DNA of 64,000 bases from CBDCYS01 sp965226245 (GTDB taxonomy: Bacteria; Acidobacteriota; Terriglobia; Bryobacterales; UBA6623): assembly GCA_965226245.1 (NCBI GenBank), contig CBDDCL010000015.1, positions 3,286,001 to 3,350,000 on the forward strand, in the 5' to 3' direction. The first letter of the stretch is position 1; every line of letters starts with the position of its first letter. The notes beneath the pieces are model-generated. The model saw nothing but the letters and a program-made list of their open reading frames with translations, had not been told where the DNA came from and did not search any database. The position numbers were made by a program, and so were the translations under genes. This document shows, piece by piece, positions 1-7,403 of the stretch.

Positions 1-235
1 GGAAAGGAGCCGAGACGGCATTCTTGAAGGACCGCAGATAATGTCCAGCGCCGCAGCCGACGTCTAAAACCGTAGCGTTGGGACGGATCCTTTGGGCTAC
101 CAATCGTGCCATGGCCTTGGAACACTCCATCTCCGGCAGCTCGCCAACTGCGCGTTTGAAGTGAACACTGGCATAGGTTTCATTCGAAGCGTATTCATCC
201 AAGCAAAGACCTTCGGCGGTCAATCGAGAAGTCAT
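1..235 (-). CDS. SAM-dependent methyltransferase, 3'-truncated by the window edge
   Basis: The first 78 residues of a class I methyltransferase are visible; the rest lies left of the window. The SAM-binding motif I reads VLDVGCGAGHYL. The start is set by ATG at 235 preceded by an AAAGGAGC ribosome site. The gene follows the class IV aminotransferase by 24 bases on the same strand, so it is probably the next gene of the glycan operon and may methylate a sugar or glycan intermediate. The substrate cannot be inferred from this fragment. Confidence 0.75.
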   Translation of the reverse strand, partial: MTSRLTAEGLCLDEYASNETYASVHFKRAVGELPEMECSKAMARLVAQRIRPNATVLDVGCGAGHYLRSFKNAVSAPF

Positions 236-259
236 AGTTGCTCCTTTCAGCACAAAAAA

Positions 260-1249
260 CTATCGTGCACATCGAAAAGCGTAGGGCGCAGGTCCCGTGG
301 CGGCTTCGCTCGGCCGCTCCCGGTCCCACGCTTGAATCTGGGCCACGATGTCGACGCCGACGTTGCTGCTCCAGCGGCCGAGCAGTTGCCGGCTGACCGG
401 CCCGACCCGGCCGTCAGCAATGGGCTCGCCGTTGAGACGGCAGACCGGAAGCAAACAAAACGGCGTGCCGGTCATGAACGCTTCATCGGCGGTCAGCACG
501 TCGTAGGGTTCGATATTCGTCTGCAGGGTCCGCAGCCCGAGTTGCGGCGCCAGCTCTTCGAGCACGCAGGCGCGGCTGATGCCGCGCAGAATGTTGCGGC
601 CCTCCGGCGTGATGATTGTCTTGTCTCGGACGATGAAAAAGTTGTCGCCCGTGCCCTCGGCGATGAAGCCGTCGGGATCGAGCAGCAGGGCCCAGTTGTT
701 GTCGCCCTGGTAACGGCTCACCTCAATGTTGGCCATTAGATAATGCAGCCGGCTGCGGTTTTTCACTTTTGGATCGAGCAGCGCAGCCGGGATGGCGCGC
801 TGGGAAGGAATCACGGCGTTGAGGCCTTCCTCAAACAGGTTCCCCATCCCCGCCACGGTCCAGCGCAAGGGAAAAACCGCGATGATCACGTTCGGTCCCG
901 AAGCAACGCCGACAATCCCCTCATAGATCGACAACAGGCCGCGCGAGACGTCGATCATCACGCGCTGCTCATCGTCGGCAAGAAAGGCCGCGCGATTGGC
1001 CTCGATGGTTCGGCAGACAGCCTGCTCCATCTCAGCGATCGTTATCGGAGCCGGGATGTGCACCGCTTTCATGGAAGCGTAGAGGCGGTCGAGATGCTCG
1101 CGAAGCTTGAACTGTTGGCGGTTGAAGGAGCGCGTCATCTCGAAGACCATGTCTCCGAACATCAGCGCCGAGTCGTAGATCGAGAGCCGGGCCTCGGCCT
1201 CCGGCACCAGCTTGCCGTTGAAATAGACGACTCGAGAAGATGGGTTCAT
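260..1249 (-). CDS. Class IV PLP aminotransferase (IlvE/D-amino-acid aminotransferase fold)
   Basis: A 329-residue fold-type IV aminotransferase that uses pyridoxal phosphate to move an amino group between an amino acid and a 2-oxo acid. The PLP lysine is best placed at Lys163 (context DPKVKNRSRLHY), and Glu198 lies in the AEGTGDNFF motif that corresponds to the EGxGxNxF signature of branched-chain aminotransferases. Length fits the family. It sits between an SpsF-like gene (228 bases upstream) and a methyltransferase (24 bases downstream), inside a glycan cluster. Sugar aminotransferases are normally fold type I, so this enzyme may instead supply an amino-acid decoration or be an ordinary metabolic gene caught in the cluster. 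The substrate is unknown. Confidence 0.85.
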   Translation of the reverse strand: MNPSSRVVYFNGKLVPEAEARLSIYDSALMFGDMVFEMTRSFNRQQFKLREHLDRLYASMKAVHIPAPITIAEMEQAVCRTIEANRAAFLADDEQRVMIDVSRGLLSIYEGIVGVASGPNVIIAVFPLRWTVAGMGNLFEEGLNAVIPSQRAIPAALLDPKVKNRSRLHYLMANIEVSRYQGDNNWALLLDPDGFIAEGTGDNFFIVRDKTIITPEGRNILRGISRACVLEELAPQLGLRTLQTNIEPYDVLTADEAFMTGTPFCLLPVCRLNGEPIADGRVGPVSRQLLGRWSSNVGVDIVAQIQAWDRERPSEAATGPAPYAFRCAR

Positions 1250-1477
1250 GGTTTATTCGGGTTGGGTCCTGGTTTGGTTGGGAACGGGGCCCCACAGACG
1301 GCGCTCGTGCGCCTCAAGCTTTTCTTGTCTCGGCCAGCAGCATCGTGTGTTCGTCGTCAAGGGTCAGCTTGGTGCGGATGTCCGAAGTGTTTCTCAGTTC
1401 CCTGCAAAAGCCGGCGGGCCGACTTTACAAAACCGATCGGACGGGGTGGAATATATTCCACGCGTAAGACCAACGCG

Positions 1478-2302
1478 TCATCCAGCAACTGCCGGCGCGA
1501 GGCGCGCAGGTTCGCGGCTCAAAGCGCGCCGATAGACGTTGTCGTACCAGTCGATGATGTCGGTGATGTGAAATCGAGGGTTGCGGGGATAGAGATCCCG
1601 ATAGAGCCGCGACATGAATTCGTAGTCTTGCCTCGTGTTGACGTCGAGTCGTAACTCCGGACGCCGAAAAGCGGGCGGACAGGGCACTGTCCCGACGCGA
1701 TAGCGCTCGGGACGGGCGGCGGTTTGCGTCGCGTAGTCGAAGAAGTTCAGATGCGGGTGCTCCCGCCGAAGCGCGTCGCCGCGGCCGGCGCGGACTTGCT
1801 CGAGAGTCGCGAAATTGAAAACTTCCGCGCCAATGCCGTCCGGGTAGCCATTGCCGAACACTTCGGCAAGGTTGGAGGAGAACTCGCTCTGCCCGCGAAG
1901 ATGAAAATCAATGATCCGGTCGATCTCAGCAGGTTCGGGAACAGCATTGTCGGCTGGCAGCCGCACGATGACATCGGCGCCGAAGGCTCGCGCGGCTTGA
2001 TAGTAGCGATCCACCAGATCGTTTTCCGCGCCCCGAAAAGCAGCCACGCCTTGACCGGCCGCCAGCCCTGCCAGAACGTCGTCCTCGGAGTTGCGGGTCG
2101 TTGCGACGACGATCCGATGGACCCGGCTCGAGCGCCGCACCCGTTCGAGGATCCGCGCCAGAAGGGGAGCGCCCGCCAGCCGAAGCATGGATTTGCCGGG
2201 CAGCCGGGCGGACCCCATCCGGGCCTGCAGAATCAGAACAACATGGGGAGCCGGAGTGCTCGAATGCATCATCTTCTGCATTGGCTTCTCCATCGGCGTC
2301 AA
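1478..2302 (-). CDS. spsF: SpsF-like cytidylyltransferase (nucleotide activation of a glycan sugar)
   Basis: A 274-residue protein of the SpsF/NeuA-type CTP-transferase family (PF02348), which couples CMP to an acidic sugar or related precursor. The nucleotide-binding N-terminus ILQARMGSARLPGK is at residues 24-37, and RLPADNAVPEP probably carries the metal-binding aspartate. The true start may be one of several Met codons in the first 12 residues. It begins 21 bases after the stop of the NeuB-like gene, the usual pairing in nonulosonate and spore-coat-like polysaccharide pathways, where NeuB makes the acid sugar and the transferase activates it. Confidence 0.83.
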   Translation of the reverse strand: MTPMEKPMQKMMHSSTPAPHVVLILQARMGSARLPGKSMLRLAGAPLLARILERVRRSSRVHRIVVATTRNSEDDVLAGLAAGQGVAAFRGAENDLVDRYYQAARAFGADVIVRLPADNAVPEPAEIDRIIDFHLRGQSEFSSNLAEVFGNGYPDGIGAEVFNFATLEQVRAGRGDALRREHPHLNFFDYATQTAARPERYRVGTVPCPPAFRRPELRLDVNTRQDYEFMSRLYRDLYPRNPRFHITDIIDWYDNVYRRALSREPARLAPAVAG

Positions 2303-2323
2303 AACGTCAGGCGGCGGGCCTCG

Positions 2324-3259
2324 TCAGCGCGCCTGCGCCAGCGAAGCCCGGGCGGCCTGGTAGTTGGGGTCCTGGTAGTAGCGGAGTTTTTGGGAGTTCA
2401 CCCGTTCACTCTCGCTCAGGCGCTTGACTCCGTCCCCCAGGATGGTGGGAATCGAGCGAATGTAGCCCACCATCAGTTCCAGTCCGCGCTTTTCAAGCGA
2501 CGCCGCCTGGTCGCTGCCGTACATCGAGCGGTCGAGCGTGATGTGGCGCTCGACGGCGACGGCGCCCAGCATAGCGGCGAAAACAGCCCCGCTCACGCCC
2601 GCCTCATGTCCGCTGTAGCCGACCGGACAGCGGTAGCGGCGCCGCAGCTCGCCGATCACGCGAAGATTAAGCGACGCCTCGCTGGCCGGATACTCCCCCA
2701 CACAATGCATCGGGACAAAAGGACATTGGGGCCGCCGGAAGATCTCAACCGCCTGGTCGATTTCCACGTAAGAGCTCATCGCCGTCGAAACAAAGGTGAC
2801 CTTTCGCTCCTCGGCGATGGTCTCGAGCAACTCATGGTGCCCGATCATGGCTGAGGCGATTTTGTTGTAGCGCAGGTTGTAGGAGCGCAAGAACGCCTGG
2901 CTCGGAAGGTCCCACGCCGAGGCGAACCACTCGATCCCGGCCCGCCGGCAGTAAGCGTCGATTTCGTCAAACTCGGCGCCTCCAAACTCCAGGGCCTGCT
3001 TCTGGTCCCTTTGTGTGGTCCCCCAAGGACTCTCGCGGGGAGAATCCAGAAACTCCGGGGTGTAGACGATGTCGATCGCTCGCTTCTGAAATTTCACCGC
3101 GTCGCAGCCGGTGCCCTTGGCGACGTCGATCAGTTGCTTGGCAAGGTCGAGGCTGCCGTTGTGGTTAATCCCGATCTCGGCGATAATGAACACCTCTCGC
3201 GCCTCGATCCACGGCTCCAAGCGGTCTTCTAATGCCGTAAAACCGAACCCTTCAGTCAT
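2324..3259 (-). CDS. neuB: NeuB-like nonulosonate synthase lacking the SAF domain
   Basis: A 311-residue enzyme of the NeuB family (PF03102), which condenses phosphoenolpyruvate with an N-acyl hexosamine to give a sialic-acid-like nine-carbon sugar. The TIM-barrel signatures AEIGINHNG (27-35) and DAVKFQ (53-58) are clear, as are VGYSGHEAG and the late VERHITLDR. ATG at 3259 has a GGAGG site six bases upstream; the longer open frame above it is antisense to the neighbouring methyltransferase. Canonical NeuB/PseI/LegI proteins are about 340-350 residues and end in an antifreeze-like SAF domain. Here the protein stops after the barrel, and I see no SAF sequence before the next gene. Confidence 0.87.
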   Translation of the reverse strand: MTEGFGFTALEDRLEPWIEAREVFIIAEIGINHNGSLDLAKQLIDVAKGTGCDAVKFQKRAIDIVYTPEFLDSPRESPWGTTQRDQKQALEFGGAEFDEIDAYCRRAGIEWFASAWDLPSQAFLRSYNLRYNKIASAMIGHHELLETIAEERKVTFVSTAMSSYVEIDQAVEIFRRPQCPFVPMHCVGEYPASEASLNLRVIGELRRRYRCPVGYSGHEAGVSGAVFAAMLGAVAVERHITLDRSMYGSDQAASLEKRGLELMVGYIRSIPTILGDGVKRLSESERVNSQKLRYYQDPNYQAARASLAQAR

Positions 3260-3324
3260 GGTGGGCCTCCGTTGACGGACGCAGGCTCGCCTAACCTTGA
3301 CGAGCCGGCTGGGAAAACAGCGGG

Positions 3325-4476
3325 TCAAGGGCGCCGGTCGGCCCTCTGAGAGCCAGCGCGCCCCGCCGTCCGCGCGCTGGACAATGCTGGAATCGAAGAC
3401 GAGGCGGTTGATCCAGCGGTCATCATCGGGTCGAACCGCCCATTCCCGGACGATGAAGAATCCTTCCGAACCAGGACTCGCAAATACTCCCCATCGAGTC
3501 CGCGCTCGGTCCCCATCAGACGCCGCCGCCCGCGGGCTTTTGGCAGATTCTTCAAGCGATACAAGCCCTCCATGGCGAAAGGGTCGGAGGAGCCTTCGAC
3601 CAGCTTTTTCCAGCGGGTCGTGAAGGTCCTTGCACGGCCGCCGATGCCCGCCTGGGCTGGCTTCGGCGCGCCGAACGTCGCCAGCCGCACGATGCGGCCG
3701 CCGGCGGCCTCGATCGTGGACCGTAAGCTGTCGGGGCTGAAGAAGAACAAATGCATGACGCCGCGGTCGCCGGCCGCAAGGGCGTTCCCAATCGTGAGGA
3801 GGTCTTCGTTGGGCGCCTCGATCATCAGAACGCCGCCATCGGAGAGCAAGCCGCACAGAGAGGCGACAAAAGAAACCGGTTGCGGCACATGCTCCAGCAC
3901 ATGGGAAGCGGCAATGAGGTCGAACGCGCACCCCCTCAAGCGGTCGTGACGGAATAGGGTTTCGTGCAGCCGCGCCGTTTTCGGAAGGCGGCCACGGGCG
4001 GTTTCTCGCATCACATCATCGGGCTCGAATCCAACCAGCGACCCGCTCAAGCGGCTGCAGGCCTTTAGCAAAGAGCCGGCCGAACAACCCACGTCGAGCA
4101 CCCGGGCATTGCGCGGGTCGAGGGCACCGTCCCCGCGGACAAACCTCAGTTGGGCCTCGGCACGGGCGTCGAGATGCCGCAAGTAGCTTCGATCGGGCCT
4201 CTCGTTTCGCGTTTGCCGGTACTGCCGCCGATACAGATACTCGAGCTGTGCATCACTGGGCAAAGGAGATGTAGCGATGAGTCCGCAGCGGCGGCAGCGG
4301 AAGATCCGCGAACCGGGGAAGTCGGGGTTGGGACCGACCTCCGCCGCGCTAACCGACTGGCACAAGACGCACTGGAAAGCGGCATCCCGAAGAGCCGCCC
4401 GAACGCTTCCCTCAGGCTGGAGGCAGGCAAACCTTCTGGTTTCGGGGGCCGAAATGGTCTGTGCCGAACTACTCAT
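3325..4476 (-). CDS. Zinc-ribbon class I SAM methyltransferase
   Basis: A 383-residue protein. An N-terminal zinc ribbon (CVLC near residue 36 and CRRCG near 61) is followed by a Rossmann methyltransferase with motif I VLDVGCSAGSLL and the post-motif ASHVLEHVPQP. This layout is common among methyltransferases in O-antigen and exopolysaccharide clusters (methyltransf_23/C-methyltransferase type). It lies between the initiating sugar transferase (about 110 bases upstream) and the NeuB-like gene (65 bases downstream), all on the minus strand. The last 40 residues are low-complexity and poorly conserved in appearance. A role in sugar methylation is inferred from context. Confidence 0.8.
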   Translation of the reverse strand: MSSSAQTISAPETRRFACLQPEGSVRAALRDAAFQCVLCQSVSAAEVGPNPDFPGSRIFRCRRCGLIATSPLPSDAQLEYLYRRQYRQTRNERPDRSYLRHLDARAEAQLRFVRGDGALDPRNARVLDVGCSAGSLLKACSRLSGSLVGFEPDDVMRETARGRLPKTARLHETLFRHDRLRGCAFDLIAASHVLEHVPQPVSFVASLCGLLSDGGVLMIEAPNEDLLTIGNALAAGDRGVMHLFFFSPDSLRSTIEAAGGRIVRLATFGAPKPAQAGIGGRARTFTTRWKKLVEGSSDPFAMEGLYRLKNLPKARGRRRLMGTERGLDGEYLRVLVRKDSSSSGNGRFDPMMTAGSTASSSIPALSSARTAGRAGSQRADRRP

Positions 4477-4584
4477 CGATCCTCCCCGGGCGGGTCTTGC
4501 GTGGCATTCTCAGCGAGTTCTCCGTGCGGCTGTCAGCAGTGGTGAGTTAGCCTGTGGAGCGGGAGAGAGCCGCGGCCGGCTGCG

Positions 4585-6132
4585 TCAATAAGCGCCGCGG
4601 GCGTTGAGAACCGCCAAGGGCGTCTTGAGCAGAATCCGCAGATCGAGCGCCAGCGAGCAATCGCTGACGTAGCGCCTATCGAGCTCGGCCATCTTTTCAA
4701 AGGGCAGCTCGCTGCGCCCGCTCACTTGCCAGAGTCCTGTAATGCCCGGCAGCACCCGCGAGCGTTTCTCGGCCCATTCGCCAAACTGCTTGCTGTGTCC
4801 GTCCGGGTCCAGATCCTCGGCGGGAAGCGGCCGCGGACCCACCAGGCTCATCTGCCCCAGCAGCACGTTGATGAGCTGCGGCAGCTCGTCGAGACTCGAG
4901 CGGCGCAGAAACCCGCCGATGGGCGTGACGCGCGGATCATCGCGAATCTTGAACAGGTGGCCGTTCTGCTGGTTGCGCCACTGCAAGTGTCCGCGGTCCG
5001 GGCCGCGATCCTGGCCCTGCGCCAGCATCGAGCGAAACTTCAAGAACGTGAAGTGCCGACCGCCTTTGCCGACGCGGGAAGATTTGTAAAGAATGGGTCC
5101 TTCCGAGCTCAGCTTCACCAGAACCCCCAGAACGCCCAGAAGCGGACTCAAAAGCAGCAGCAAACCAGCGGAGACGACAATGTCGAGCGCCCGTTTTGCA
5201 ACTTCTTCTCGGCGAGTGAATGTCAGGGGACGCAACTCGAGCAGACGCAGGCCGTAGCTTTCGGTCACTTCCAGCCGCGAGTCATGCCCCACGCGCCCGA
5301 CCGCGCGGCTGGCGATCACCCCCATCCGCTTCGAGATCCGGGCGCAGTCCTCGGTCTCTTCCAGGCCCAGGTGAGCGTCAACGATGACCAGCCGCTCCAG
5401 CCCATACTCGTTAATCAAGGCGCCCAGCTCCGCCGTGCGGCCGAGTACAGGAAGGGAATTTCCCAATCCCGACGGGGCGGCGTCGCCCGGCAGGACCACG
5501 CCGCAAACAGCGCCCGCGGCGGTTGCGCCCCGGCGCAGCTGGTCCGCCACGCCGCGGGCCGCCGAGCCGTGTCCCACCACGGCGACACGCTCGAACAAAG
5601 GCCACCTCTTTTCACAAACGGCCGCGGCCGCCAGAGCGGCGTAGCGGGCGGCCGGGAACGCCAGGAAACTCAGGGGCGTGAACAACAGCACGAACGAGTG
5701 CGAGAGGTTGGCGCCAAACTGCCGGGAAAAGAACGTGACAATGACGGTGACCGCCGCCGCCGCCAATGCCGACTCGGCGACTTCCCGCCAGCCGCAGATC
5801 AAACCCGGAACCGCCCTGGAACCGTAGCTGCCGCGATAGAGCGCCAGCAGCGCCCACAGCAGCCAGATCGTCCCCAGCGAGGGAGCCAGCAAGGCCAGCT
5901 CCGCCCGGCCCAGCTCTCGTCCCAGGACTCCGTTGAGCAGCAGCCGCGCTTCCAGGGCAAGAAACCAGGCCGCGGCCAGGGCTCCCGAATCGAGCATGAA
6001 CTGCAAGAAACGATAGCGCTGGCGAAACAGAACACGCTTCGGGAAGGAACGACGGGGGGCTGTGGCCGCGGCCGCTCCACCGTAGCCGCTGCTGTAACCC
6101 ATTTCGACGGACTGAACATTCGCTTCAGGCAT
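4585..6132 (-). CDS. Polyprenyl-phosphate sugar-1-phosphate transferase (WbaP/WcaJ type)
   Basis: A 515-residue membrane enzyme that starts repeat-unit assembly by moving a sugar-1-phosphate from a UDP-sugar to undecaprenyl phosphate. The N-terminal part has four predicted membrane helices followed by a CoA-binding-like Rossmann segment. The C-terminal catalytic domain begins at KRALDIVVSAG, has one more membrane helix, and carries FLKFRSM, DELPQLINVLLGQMSLVGPR and a final GLWQVSGRSELPF. Length and order match the exopolysaccharide polyprenyl glycosylphosphotransferase family. The upstream neighbour is wzc, from which it is now separated by an IS copy. Confidence 0.9.
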   Translation of the reverse strand: MPEANVQSVEMGYSSGYGGAAAATAPRRSFPKRVLFRQRYRFLQFMLDSGALAAAWFLALEARLLLNGVLGRELGRAELALLAPSLGTIWLLWALLALYRGSYGSRAVPGLICGWREVAESALAAAAVTVIVTFFSRQFGANLSHSFVLLFTPLSFLAFPAARYAALAAAAVCEKRWPLFERVAVVGHGSAARGVADQLRRGATAAGAVCGVVLPGDAAPSGLGNSLPVLGRTAELGALINEYGLERLVIVDAHLGLEETEDCARISKRMGVIASRAVGRVGHDSRLEVTESYGLRLLELRPLTFTRREEVAKRALDIVVSAGLLLLLSPLLGVLGVLVKLSSEGPILYKSSRVGKGGRHFTFLKFRSMLAQGQDRGPDRGHLQWRNQQNGHLFKIRDDPRVTPIGGFLRRSSLDELPQLINVLLGQMSLVGPRPLPAEDLDPDGHSKQFGEWAEKRSRVLPGITGLWQVSGRSELPFEKMAELDRRYVSDCSLALDLRILLKTPLAVLNARGAY

Positions 6133-6319
6133 AGATCAGAAAAACGCTGTCATCCATTCTCTGGATCGGGTCTCTGGACCGGGTCTCTGGACCGGGAAAC
6201 GATCCTAGGCGGGGAACTTCTGGAAATCAGACCCGAACCCTCTCTCCAACAACCCTGCAACCAGCCACCACTGCCGCGGCCATCCTTGGAGGGTTATTCG
6301 GCACTTCAGCCCGCCGACA

Positions 6320-6376
6320 CTAGGCTGTTTGCGCTCGCGGCTCTTCTCTCTCCGAATCCGAGTGGTAATAGTCGTA
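6320..6376 (-). pseudogene. Severed 3' end of the wzc kinase gene
   Basis: Removing the IS at 6377-7403 and one copy of its duplicated target joins the wzc frame (ending RYYD) to this segment. The restored tail adds YYHSDSEREEPRAQTA and ends at the TAG at 6320-6322. The open frame and the tyrosine-rich character carry straight through the junction. This is therefore the original C-terminus of the kinase, now stranded on the other side of the insertion. Confidence 0.85.
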
Positions 6377-7403
6377 ATGGGGTATTTAGTTGACTCCAGT
6401 AGCCACAATATGTTGTGGTTGGGGGCATGAAGGAGGACTACCCCCGAAACCTCGTCGAGTTGGAAGCTCGATTCTCGACCGAGGAGGCGTGCCGGGAGTA
6501 CCTGCTGAAGCTGCGCTGGCCGGAGGGGTTCGTGTGCCCGCGCTGTGGGATCCAGTCCTCATGGGCCAGCAAACGCAATCTGCTGCTCTGCGCCGACTGC
6601 GGTTACCAGGCCTCGGTGACGGCGGGCACGATTTTCCAGGACACCCGCAAGCCCTTGACGTTGTGGTTCCGGGCGGCTTGGTGGGTGACAACGCAAAAAG
6701 GCGGGGCCAGCGCGCTGGAGTTGCAGCGGGTCTTGGGTTTGGGTAGCTATGTAACCGCCTGGACCTGGCTGCACAAGTTCCGCCGCGCCATGGTGCGCCC
6801 CGGTCGCAATCGGCTGGTCGGCCGGGTGGAGGTGGACGAAACGTATGTGGGCGGAGTCGAAGAGGGCGTCCGAGGTCGCGAAATGGTTGGCAAAGCGTTA
6901 GTTGCGGTTGCTGCCGAGGAGGATGGGCGCGGTATGGGTCGCATCCGGCTCCGTCGGATCGCGGATGCCTCAGCGGCGAGCTTGGAAGCCTTTGTCGAAG
7001 AAGCTATCCAACCTGGCAGCCTCGTGCACACCGACGGCTGGGAAGGCTATGCGGGATTGGAGAACAAAGGATACCGCCATGAAGTCACCGTGCTGCGCGG
7101 GAAGCGGCAATCGGCGAGTAAGCTGCTGCCGAGAGTCCATCGTGTCGCCTCTCTGCTAAAGCGCTGGCTGTTGGGGACCCACCAGGGGGCTGTCAGTCAC
7201 GAGTATTTGGACTACTACCTGGACGAGTTCACGTTCCGCTTCAACCGGCGGACCTCACGGTCGCGCGGCAAACTTTTCTATCGCCTCCTCCAGCAGGCGG
7301 TCGCCGCCGACCCTGCTCCCTATAAGACAATGGTCGAGGCCACCAGGGCCGGCACCCCCACCCCCAAGATGTAGTGGCTACTGGAGTCAACTAAATACCC
7401 CAT
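6377..7403 (+). mobile_element. IS1595-type (ISXO2-like) insertion sequence, copy 1
   Basis: A 1,027-bp element with perfect 30-bp terminal inverted repeats starting ATGGGGTATTTAGTTGACTC. It is flanked by the 8-bp duplication TAGTCGTA at 6369-6376 and 7405-7412, with one extra C (7404) between the right end and the duplication. Eight-base duplications are usual for IS1595 elements. It inserted into the last codons of wzc and supplies part of the new stop codon. It looks identical by eye to the copies at 10,207 and 20,997. Confidence 0.93.
6415..7374 (+). CDS. IS1595-family transposase, copy 1
   Basis: A 319-residue DDE-type transposase. The N-terminal zinc ribbon is CPRCG...CADCG (about residues 41-61). 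The catalytic core includes VEVDETYVGG (first Asp), VHTDGWEGY (second Asp) and a C-terminal HEYLDYYLDEFTFRFNRR block, the arrangement of ISXO2-like proteins. A GTG at 6415 or the ATG at 6427 could be the start; neither has a clear ribosome site. The frame is complete, so the element may still be active. Confidence 0.93.
   Translation: MVGGMKEDYPRNLVELEARFSTEEACREYLLKLRWPEGFVCPRCGIQSSWASKRNLLLCADCGYQASVTAGTIFQDTRKPLTLWFRAAWWVTTQKGGASALELQRVLGLGSYVTAWTWLHKFRRAMVRPGRNRLVGRVEVDETYVGGVEEGVRGREMVGKALVAVAAEEDGRGMGRIRLRRIADASAASLEAFVEEAIQPGSLVHTDGWEGYAGLENKGYRHEVTVLRGKRQSASKLLPRVHRVASLLKRWLLGTHQGAVSHEYLDYYLDEFTFRFNRRTSRSRGKLFYRLLQQAVAADPAPYKTMVEATRAGTPTPKM

Noticed and set aside
1280..1400. Short minus-strand stretch reading DIRTKLTLDDEHTMLLAETRKA, like a VapB antitoxin start
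   Set aside because: No start codon or ribosome site, only about 20 matching-looking residues, and no toxin gene nearby.
743..1654. 303-codon plus-strand open frame
   Set aside because: Antisense to the aminotransferase and SpsF genes; no ribosome site, arginine/histidine-rich product.
2324..3931. Long NeuB frame starting at 3,931
   Set aside because: The first 224 codons are antisense-like to the methyltransferase; ATG 3,259 has a proper ribosome site and family start.
4726..6393. 555-codon plus-strand open frame
   Set aside because: Complete antisense shadow of the polyprenyl sugar transferase, caused by high GC codon use.
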